Positions 1 through 7,172 of a DNA stretch of 64,000 nt are shown in pieces. A model generated the notes under the pieces. The model saw nothing but the letters and a program-made list of their open reading frames with translations. It made no database searches and was not told where the DNA came from. This DNA is from UBA965 sp040396955 (GTDB taxonomy: Bacteria; Chloroflexota; Chloroflexia; Chloroflexales; Roseiflexaceae), in the NCBI GenBank assembly GCA_040396955.1, contig JBBAWX010000001.1:248001-312000 (forward strand), given 5' to 3'. The position numbers were made by a program, and so were the translations under genes. Each line of letters begins with the position of its first letter. Position 1 is the stretch's first letter.

Positions 1-2517
1 GGTCATGCCGAGGGCCATCAAGATGCCCATTTCGACGCTACGACGTTGGATGTCGGCGTACATGCTGACTACCAATGCCAAGAGCGCTAATCCATAGGCG
101 ACCACGAAGCTGAGTGATACCATGCTGAAGAGCCCTTGTCTTTCGGGGCGTTTGATTTCTTGGCGCCATAGCTCTTGTGCATCGATGAGTTGAATGGCAG
201 GTATGCCTAACTCATGGATGGACTGCCAGAGGGCGTCAACGGTCGTTTGATCGCGGACTGCCCAGACGTCGTAGGGGAGCTGATACCCCAAAGTGTCGGC
301 GAGGAATTGGCGGTTGGTAATGATGAATCCACCATCTTGGGGGTAAAATCCTGGCCATCCATCAACGACGCCGACAATGGTGCCTTGGGTATCGATGCTA
401 CTATCATCGATGCTCAGACGCACCGAGATCTTGTCACCAATGTTGATTGCCGACGCCACCGAGCTACTTACAATCAGGCCATTGCGGTGCAAGGCCAGTT
501 GATTGAGCAATTGTCCGAGGGATTGGTTGGCGCCATACCAACGATCTTGGAACAACGGCACCACACTGGCAAATTGACTGCGATCGATTCCCATGATGCG
601 TACATCGTGGGTCTGACCAGCGATTGCTACTTGCCCTTCGAGGTTGCTCACGGCACTTACCTGAGTGACACCGGGCAACCGCAGGTGAATGCCGAGTGGG
701 GCAATCATGTAGCGTTCGGTGTCGTTCTGATTGGTGGTTCTGCTCATGGGGGCTGTCTCGAGAATTTGTGTCGTCGTGCCAACACGGTAGGCGATGGCAT
801 GTTGCGTGCTTTGATCCACTGTGGCCGCAAACGATGCCAAATAGCCACCCATACCCACGGTCAAGCTGAGCAAAAACGTAGTGGTGCGGATGCGTTCTGG
901 CCGGCGACTGAGGGTCTGTAACAACAGCGATCCGATTACCGACAAGCGGTCTGCGCCCACATACGTGATGATGCGCAAGAGTACGATGATGATGCGATTG
1001 GCGAGGAGTGCCCCCACCGTTGTATTCAGTACGGGTAATACCAGGCTCAATGGGTCATCGTACGAACGCCCCGTCTGTTCGGCGAGTTGAGGCAAGCGTA
1101 GATTGGCATAGACAACGATAACGACCAGCATGAATTCAAGGGTGAGGGTCAACAGTGTGCGCAAGGGGGTGCGCTTTCGTTGTTGAAAGACCGAAATCAT
1201 GGTGTTGCGGCTCACCGTGACAATCGCCGGCACCCCGAGTAAGATGAGCACGCCACTGGTTGCTCCAAAATACCCCCATGCGTCACGAGGAATGCTCACT
1301 TGCGTGGCCAATTCCCAATCGACCTGGAGAAACGATGACGTGTTCAGCATGAGATGAACGACCCCAGTGGCCAGCGGTACGCTCACGATGGCCGCACACA
1401 CGACGATGAGTATCCACTCGCTCATACCGAGGAAGGCCACGTAGGCACTCGGGTAGCCACGACTGTGCAGAAGTGCGAATTCTTCGCGCCTGCGCCGTGC
1501 ATTAATCGTGGCTGTCTGGATGATGAAGAGTGCTGCCAACAGTGTGATTGGTAAGGCAATGTAGGTGATTTGTGGGACGAGCGCTTGGATTTGCTCGTTG
1601 GAATCAGTGAAACCGGCGAGTGGGCTCCGCTCGAGTTGAGCTGGTACTTTGCTCATCTCTTGGGCCAGTGTGCGAATTTTGAAGTCAAGATCGGCGACTT
1701 GGGTCGGCGTCAGCGTGGTGATGTCGGGCAAGAAAAACCACGCACCTTGACCGACGCTCTCAGGGAACAACGATGCAATGGTGTCGGTAAGTTGATCTGT
1801 ATCGACCAAAATGACCGAATCAAAGGAGTCTGGCGCGTAGAGCCAGCGCACATCGTTGGGGTCTTTGGGCACCCAGATACCCACAATGTCGAGTGTAATG
1901 CTGACGCTCCGGTCTCGGTTGCTGATGACCAGGCGATCACCGACATTCAATCCGAACGCATTGGCGTAGTTGCGACTCACCATGGCTTCAACACGCGATT
2001 CTGTGCGGTTGGCAGTTGGCATGCGCCCCGCCACAATCTGCATGAGTTCGTTGGCTCCGTACAAACTGCCGAGCGGCGTGTTGCCCAGCTCCTCAGTAGT
2101 CTTGCTGTCGACGAAATACAGGACGTTGAGTGGCGTGGTGCGTAGATGTGCGGTGAACTGACGCATGGGGATGCCCAAGTAGTCGATTGCATAGTTGCGC
2201 ATCAACTGATCAGCACCGCTCAGTGATGCCCACGGCGTAGCCGTGCTACCACGTAAATGACGAAACAGCAGGGTGAGGGGTGAACGATTGGTCTGGTTGA
2301 ATTGTTCTTGGAGTCGGTCATTAAAAATGCGCACCTGGGCCGAGTAGGCGTAGGTGGGGATGACAATGCTCAGTACCAGTGGAATGAGGATGGCAGTCCC
2401 GAGTGCGGATACCAACCCGAACGACTGGTAGTTGTTTGTGAGTGAGGCCCGCAACAGCATCCAGTTGGCTAACCAGAACGTGCGGAACGGTTGGTGTTTA
2501 TTGTCCGACGACGACAT
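1..2517 (-). CDS. FtsX-like ABC transporter permease (3' end beyond window)
   Basis: The frame is open from an ATG at 2517 to the left edge, giving 839 residues without a stop, so the C-terminus is missing. It has the layout of MacB/LolC-type permeases with two FtsX domains: an N-terminal membrane segment (about residues 30-55), a large extracytoplasmic region, and two coupling loops. The first loop reads NARRRREEFALLHSRGYPSA and the second, at the window edge, RRSVEMGILMALGMT after a hydrophobic segment. Both match the E-x-G/A-x-L-x-A-x-G signature where FtsX permeases contact their ATPase. The ATG lies 20 bases inside the end of the HlyD gene, implying translational coupling. The cognate ATPase is not in the window and may lie further left. 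Exported substrate is unknown; lipoprotein extrusion or efflux is the family role. Confidence 0.85.
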   Translation of the reverse strand, partial: MSSSDNKHQPFRTFWLANWMLLRASLTNNYQSFGLVSALGTAILIPLVLSIVIPTYAYSAQVRIFNDRLQEQFNQTNRSPLTLLFRHLRGSTATPWASLSGADQLMRNYAIDYLGIPMRQFTAHLRTTPLNVLYFVDSKTTEELGNTPLGSLYGANELMQIVAGRMPTANRTESRVEAMVSRNYANAFGLNVGDRLVISNRDRSVSITLDIVGIWVPKDPNDVRWLYAPDSFDSVILVDTDQLTDTIASLFPESVGQGAWFFLPDITTLTPTQVADLDFKIRTLAQEMSKVPAQLERSPLAGFTDSNEQIQALVPQITYIALPITLLAALFIIQTATINARRRREEFALLHSRGYPSAYVAFLGMSEWILIVVCAAIVSVPLATGVVHLMLNTSSFLQVDWELATQVSIPRDAWGYFGATSGVLILLGVPAIVTVSRNTMISVFQQRKRTPLRTLLTLTLEFMLVVIVVYANLRLPQLAEQTGRSYDDPLSLVLPVLNTTVGALLANRIIIVLLRIITYVGADRLSVIGSLLLQTLSRRPERIRTTTFLLSLTVGMGGYLASFAATVDQSTQHAIAYRVGTTTQILETAPMSRTTNQNDTERYMIAPLGIHLRLPGVTQVSAVSNLEGQVAIAGQTHDVRIMGIDRSQFASVVPLFQDRWYGANQSLGQLLNQLALHRNGLIVSSSVASAINIGDKISVRLSIDDSSIDTQGTIVGVVDGWPGFYPQDGGFIITNRQFLADTLGYQLPYDVWAVRDQTTVDALWQSIHELGIPAIQLIDAQELWRQEIKRPERQGLFSMVSLSFVVAYGLALLALVVSMYADIQRRSVEMGILMALGMT

Positions 2518-4105
2518 CGCCTGCCTTCAATCCACTGACAATTTCGACTTGTGTGTCGGTCTGGATGCCGACCGTAATGTTGACACGTTCTTCGAACTCT
2601 CCGTTCCGCACAATGACGAAGGTGCGTTTGTTGAAGCTGCGAATGGCTTCCGGTGGCAATGTGAGCACGGCTTCTTTGCGCTCTAGGATGACGCGCATGC
2701 GCCCAATGCTCTCGCCGGCGACGACCGTGTATTCGGGTGTGTTGATGACTTGCAGGCGGGTGCTCTGGTCGACATCGGTGAGGCTCCCTCCACTCGAACC
2801 GTACGGGGGCGGCATGCGGCGGATGACCGCTGCGAGCACGATGTCGGGGCGGTCCACGGGGCGGATTTCCACGTTTTGGCCCTCGGTAAGGAATTTCATC
2901 TGCTCCGAGGTCAACATGGTCGAGTACTCGACACGGGTTGGGTCAGCGATTTCGATGACCGGGGTGAACTCGCCGACCTGACTTCCTGGTTGGATGGTGA
3001 GTGCGGCAATGACTCCGTCTCGTGGGGCAATGATGCGGCCTGCATCTACCTTGCTTTGGGCGGCATCAACCGATTTTTGCGCGGCGGTGACGGCCGCTTT
3101 TTCGGCCTTCATCGTATTGCGCATGGCTGTTTCGAGCTCGGCTTCAGCGGCCTTCACGGCTGCACGGGCGGTGCGCAATTCGGCACTGTCTTTGCCGTTT
3201 AGCAGGTCATCGAGGACTTTGCGGGCGTTGGTGACCGCCTTGGCGGCCTCTTCATTGGTGGTGATAGCATCTTCGCTGGTGCGTTGTGAGCTTCGGAGTG
3301 ATGCCGATACGGCTTTTTCTGCATTGGCGAGACTGACTTGGGCATCGAAGTATGCTCGTTCGTAGTTGCGTTTGCCCTCGGCATCGAGGTAGTTGCGCTC
3401 CCATTTCCCGTTGACAAAAATATACGGCTCCACCGGGTCGGTGCCGTATCTGAGCACCCAGTCCCAGTGCCAATATGCCTTGCTATAGGCATATTGGGTG
3501 TCGATGAGATCTTGCGTGGCCACACCAATGGCTTGTTGGGCACCGTCGATGTCATCTTGATTGTCTTCGCCGGCGATACGTGCTTCACGTACCTTGGTGT
3601 CGTATTCCTTTTGGGCAGCCACAATGACATCTTTTTCGCCACCGGGTAGTAGTTCATTGAGTGCTTCACGGGCTACGTCGAGCTCTTCACGGCGTGACTC
3701 AATCAGACGATTGTTGATTTCTTCGGCAGTTTGTAGGCTCAGTTGCGCATCGGCAAGGGTTGTTTGCGCATCTATGAGCGCCTGCTGTTCTTCGGTTTGC
3801 TGGAGTTCGGCGAGCAGATCCCCGGTTTTGACTTCTTGACCGGGCTGCACAGCGATACTTTGGACAATGCCACTCCGGCCAAAGCCGATCTGGCTACTTT
3901 CAACGGGTACTGCACGTACGGTTTCTTCGATGAAGCGCTCAATGGTGCCTTGTTCTACCGTAAAGGTCGGCTCATCGTAGCTCAAATCGGGAGCAATGGG
4001 CGTCGGAGTCGGTGGTAGTGTCGGTGTGTTGGTGGTACACGCACTCAGAGAGATGCCAAGCGTGCAGATGAGAGACAATGTACGAATGTAAATGCTGATG
4101 TGCAT
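2498..4105 (-). CDS. HlyD/MacA-family periplasmic adaptor lipoprotein
   Basis: Membrane-fusion protein of about 535 residues. I chose the ATG at 4105 because GAGG lies five bases upstream and it begins a lipoprotein signal peptide with lipobox LSAC; a longer frame exists upstream but lacks these. After a Thr/Pro-rich linker come a first lipoyl half (GIVQSIAVQPGQEVKTGDLL), a long Ala/Glu/Gln-rich coiled-coil hairpin (about residues 90-340), a second lipoyl half (APRDGVIAALTIQPGSQVGE) and beta-barrel and C-terminal domains ending GLKAGDVVVGQ. That order is the HlyD/MacA pattern. It sits between the tandem solute-binding lipoprotein and the FtsX permease on the same strand, so it probably joins them in an envelope transport machine. 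The unusually long helical hairpin could reach across a thick envelope, which is inference. Confidence 0.88.
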   Translation of the reverse strand: MHISIYIRTLSLICTLGISLSACTTNTPTLPPTPTPIAPDLSYDEPTFTVEQGTIERFIEETVRAVPVESSQIGFGRSGIVQSIAVQPGQEVKTGDLLAELQQTEEQQALIDAQTTLADAQLSLQTAEEINNRLIESRREELDVAREALNELLPGGEKDVIVAAQKEYDTKVREARIAGEDNQDDIDGAQQAIGVATQDLIDTQYAYSKAYWHWDWVLRYGTDPVEPYIFVNGKWERNYLDAEGKRNYERAYFDAQVSLANAEKAVSASLRSSQRTSEDAITTNEEAAKAVTNARKVLDDLLNGKDSAELRTARAAVKAAEAELETAMRNTMKAEKAAVTAAQKSVDAAQSKVDAGRIIAPRDGVIAALTIQPGSQVGEFTPVIEIADPTRVEYSTMLTSEQMKFLTEGQNVEIRPVDRPDIVLAAVIRRMPPPYGSSGGSLTDVDQSTRLQVINTPEYTVVAGESIGRMRVILERKEAVLTLPPEAIRSFNKRTFVIVRNGEFEERVNITVGIQTDTQVEIVSGLKAGDVVVGQ

Positions 4106-4138
4106 AGGTGCCTCAAAGCAAAACGACAATGCGTGGGA

Positions 4139-4171
4139 GGGCACACCACCGTCGATTACGATGGTGTGCCT
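4139..4171 (-). other. Intercistronic hairpin between solute-binding and adaptor genes
   Basis: A perfect 10-bp inverted repeat (AGGCACACCA / TGGTGTGCCT) around a 13-base loop lies in the 77-bp gap between the two genes. No T-run follows on the minus strand, so it is not a classical terminator. Such hairpins often stabilise the 3' end of an abundant binding-protein message and lower expression of the genes downstream. Confidence 0.6.
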
Positions 4172-4182
4172 GTGCAACAGGT

Positions 4183-6987
4183 TTAGGGGGCCATGTCAAC
4201 TGGCATTGGTTCAACGGGTGATGAGAGGTATCCCTTGTAATCAGGATCGGCTTCGAGTGCGCATTTGGCGTAGTCAACCCCCTGCGCTGTATTGGCCACG
4301 ATACAGGCTTGATAGCTGTTGGTCAGCTTTTCGGCACGTTCGAGCGCAGTCGCTGGGTTGGCCTGTTTGTAGACGATGTTGTCGAGTGCCTCAAAGAGCC
4401 AGTACGATTCGAAGGCGTATATGGAGCTGGCATCGCCGTTGAAAATACCTTTTTTGCTGGACAGTGTGGGTTTGAGTGCCTCGTAGAGTGGCACCATGTA
4501 GGAGTTGTTTTGCGTGAACGCCGGTGACTCTGCTACCGACGTCTGGGCCGGGATAAACCCGTACATGGAATTGGTGCTTGCCGATGCCTCACTCAAGTAA
4601 TCGATGAGGTTGAGACATGCACTTGCCTGCTGGGAATTGGCTGAAACATACCACGCCGACACCGAGTAATCGGCAGACTGTACCCCTTGTGTGCCGGTCG
4701 GCAACGGCGCCATCTTGGCGATGAACGCCGGCTTGGGCATGTTGGGGTCATTGCCGTTGTCCGTAAACGAGCCGAGTCCCGAATCAAACCACATGCCGAT
4801 GAGCCCGCGATTTTGCAGGTCAAAACTGGTATCGTCGCTCGCAGGTGAAACATCCTGCCGGTAGTAGAAGGCCGGCATGGGCATCACTTTGTGGAGTGTG
4901 GCAAGCTCCAAGAACCAGCTAATGGCAGCCACGGTCTTGGGGTCGCCAAACTGAGTAATGACGAGATCACCTTCTTTGCGTGAGAGTGTGCCACCGAACT
5001 GACGGGTCCAGAATTCGATGTCGCCGAGGTAGTTGCCCATGCTCGAATACCCGTAGACCCCATTGCCGGTAAGGGCCCGCGCAGCACGCAGGAATTCTTC
5101 AGGCGTCCAATCTGATTGTGGTGCGTCAATGCCGACCTTGGCAAACAAGTCCGGGTTGTAGACGATGCCGCGCGTACTGAAACCCTGTGGAATGCCGAGC
5201 AAGCGACCATCACGTTCGAGGAAATCAACAATCGCAGGCGCGTAATCGTCCAACGAGAAGTCGGGGTTGCTGTCGACGAGTGGTCGCAAATCGGCGAGGG
5301 CTGCCACGTCGGCGTCACTACTGGGTAACGATGCATTCCACCAGAAACAGTCCGTGCGTTCCGCAATATCACGTATGGTGACGGTTGAAGTGAAATTGTC
5401 CGTGGACACAATATTGACATAAATGTTTGGATACGTGTTTTCCAGTCCGCGAATCTGGCGCCGAATATCCGACGGCATATAACCGTAGGCTGCATAGTTG
5501 ACGGTGACTTGGTCAGGACGTGCCATTTGAGCGACCGGTGTAGCGACCACGACGGGGCGCACGTCGGCAGTAGGTGATGGGGTGACCATCGCGTTATTTT
5601 GCATGTCCGTATACTCTTGGAGCATGACTGCAAAGGCTTCGGCGGGGGTTTTGGGGGGCGACTCAAACATGCGACTGGTGCCGTTGGTGAGTGACCAAAA
5701 GATGGTGTAATCACTGAGGGGCGATGCCGCGTATTGTGGCAACATGGTCAAGGTGTCTTGGTAGCTCTGCATGCGTGCCTTGCTGGTCACATCGTTGGCC
5801 GCGAACATCTGCTCATGGAGTGTCTTGCGGGCCATGATGAAGCCAGGATAGTCGTAATTGACATAACTTGACGGGATGACTTGTCGGCTGAGCCATTCCA
5901 TCAGTGTCCACGCAGCTTGTGGCGATTTTGTGCCACCGCTGGCCGCATAGCCATCGGCCGACATGGTCATACGGAGGTGGCTCCCTGCTGGCATCGCCAC
6001 AAAATTCTGTGTGAAGGGTGGTGCAAAACTAGGGTCATAGACCGTGGAATCCATCCACATGCCAATTTTGCCCTCTTTGATGAGTTGTACGGGGTCTGTG
6101 TTGGGAGCTGGCATATCGCTGGGCATGTTGGCCATTTTGCCATCCGCATATGCCACGACTTGGTTGTAGGTCAGCACGACGCCGCGATCGACGAGATCTT
6201 TATATTGGCGGTACAAGTCGATGACTTGCGTCTCGCTGTTTTTGGGTGATTGGAGACTCGCATCAAACAAGTCGAATCCAGCCATATCGGCCAAGTAGAG
6301 CAAGGTGGTAGAGCCACCGCTGTTGTCAAACCAGCCATAGCGGGTGACGGTACCGTTTTCGACGGTCACTAGTTGTTCGGCGGTAGCAAAAAAATCTGCC
6401 GCGGTCCAGGCAGATGTGGGCACCGCCACACCGTTGGCTTCAAACAGATCTTGGTTGTACGCCATGCTCTGGATGCTCACAGCACGTGGCAACTGAAAGA
6501 GGCCTTGGGTGGTACGGAACCGCTCAAGAACGCCCGGGAAGTAGTCCGCACTCACGCCATTGGTGTCCGCTTCGAGGTACGGTTGCAGGTTGAGTACGAG
6601 TGGTGTGCCGAGTGATTCTGGTGTCAAGAAATATGCCGGGAATACATCTGCGCCACTCGCCACTTTCCGCAAATAATCGGTGGGCGATTCTGTCGGGTAG
6701 ACCCCATCTGCATTGGGTTGTGTTTGCATGATATCGTCGAGCGGGACTACGACCACGTTGATGTCGGGATGCTCGGCGTGAAATTGCTCCATCATGGCGG
6801 TGTAGGTGGCGCGGTCGTAGTCATAGACTGCAAGAGAAATGGTGGCTTGTCCTTCTGATGGTGCGGTGTCGGTGGGTTGTGTGCCACCACCGGCTGGTAT
6901 CGTCGGCAATGCAGTGCCAGACGTACCACAACTACTAAGGATGAGCTGAAGCACAACAAAAACTACAAGTAGACGTGGTACTTGCAT
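4183..6987 (-). CDS. Tandem (double) family-1 solute-binding lipoprotein
   Basis: A 934-residue lipoprotein with two extracellular solute-binding domains in one chain. The start at 6987 (MQVPRLL) is preferred over the ATG nine bases upstream because AAGGA then lies nine bases away. The signal peptide ends in LSSC. Domain 1 (about 45-455) opens with ISLAVYDYDRATYTAMMEQF and has NQDLFEANGVAVPTSAWT. After a Pro/Val-rich linker, domain 2 (about 500-915) opens with VTVNYAAYGYMPSDIRRQ and has NPDLFAKVGIDAPQSDWT. The parallel YN-x-DLF...P-x-S-x-W motifs show that both halves are sugar-type binding proteins related by duplication or fusion. No sugar permease genes are adjacent; instead a HlyD adaptor and an FtsX permease follow. 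The binding domains may therefore serve as a sensor or ligand-presenting part of that system. Ligand unknown. Confidence 0.9.
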   Translation of the reverse strand: MQVPRLLVVFVVLQLILSSCGTSGTALPTIPAGGGTQPTDTAPSEGQATISLAVYDYDRATYTAMMEQFHAEHPDINVVVVPLDDIMQTQPNADGVYPTESPTDYLRKVASGADVFPAYFLTPESLGTPLVLNLQPYLEADTNGVSADYFPGVLERFRTTQGLFQLPRAVSIQSMAYNQDLFEANGVAVPTSAWTAADFFATAEQLVTVENGTVTRYGWFDNSGGSTTLLYLADMAGFDLFDASLQSPKNSETQVIDLYRQYKDLVDRGVVLTYNQVVAYADGKMANMPSDMPAPNTDPVQLIKEGKIGMWMDSTVYDPSFAPPFTQNFVAMPAGSHLRMTMSADGYAASGGTKSPQAAWTLMEWLSRQVIPSSYVNYDYPGFIMARKTLHEQMFAANDVTSKARMQSYQDTLTMLPQYAASPLSDYTIFWSLTNGTSRMFESPPKTPAEAFAVMLQEYTDMQNNAMVTPSPTADVRPVVVATPVAQMARPDQVTVNYAAYGYMPSDIRRQIRGLENTYPNIYVNIVSTDNFTSTVTIRDIAERTDCFWWNASLPSSDADVAALADLRPLVDSNPDFSLDDYAPAIVDFLERDGRLLGIPQGFSTRGIVYNPDLFAKVGIDAPQSDWTPEEFLRAARALTGNGVYGYSSMGNYLGDIEFWTRQFGGTLSRKEGDLVITQFGDPKTVAAISWFLELATLHKVMPMPAFYYRQDVSPASDDTSFDLQNRGLIGMWFDSGLGSFTDNGNDPNMPKPAFIAKMAPLPTGTQGVQSADYSVSAWYVSANSQQASACLNLIDYLSEASASTNSMYGFIPAQTSVAESPAFTQNNSYMVPLYEALKPTLSSKKGIFNGDASSIYAFESYWLFEALDNIVYKQANPATALERAEKLTNSYQACIVANTAQGVDYAKCALEADPDYKGYLSSPVEPMPVDMAP

Positions 6988-7021
6988 AACGACCATTCCT
7001 TGCTATGTGACGTATCAACGA

Positions 7022-7031
7022 GATATAAGCA
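7022..7031 (-). promoter_or_regulatory. Possible promoter of the solute-binding/HlyD/FtsX operon
   Basis: On the minus strand TGCT is followed by TATATC, an extended -10-like element about 35 bases upstream of the lipoprotein start, inside a GAGAT...ATCTC inverted repeat. No convincing -35 was seen. Confidence 0.3.
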
Positions 7032-7121
7032 TCTCATGGTATATCTTCACACTTGTCTGTTAATTATGCAAGTGAGGATGTACTCATGATTAACTGATAC
7101 GCATCGTTGCCCTAGTCGCTA

Positions 7122-7130
7122 TGGTATAAT
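7122..7130 (+). promoter_or_regulatory. Extended -10 promoter of ppc
   Basis: TGG-TATAAT is a consensus -10 with the TGn extension, 42 bases upstream of the ppc start. No -35 hexamer at proper spacing is evident, as is usual for extended -10 promoters. Confidence 0.6.
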
Positions 7131-7172
7131 TGAGGCGACCTTGACAAATCAATGTAGCAACGGAGCATCTGT

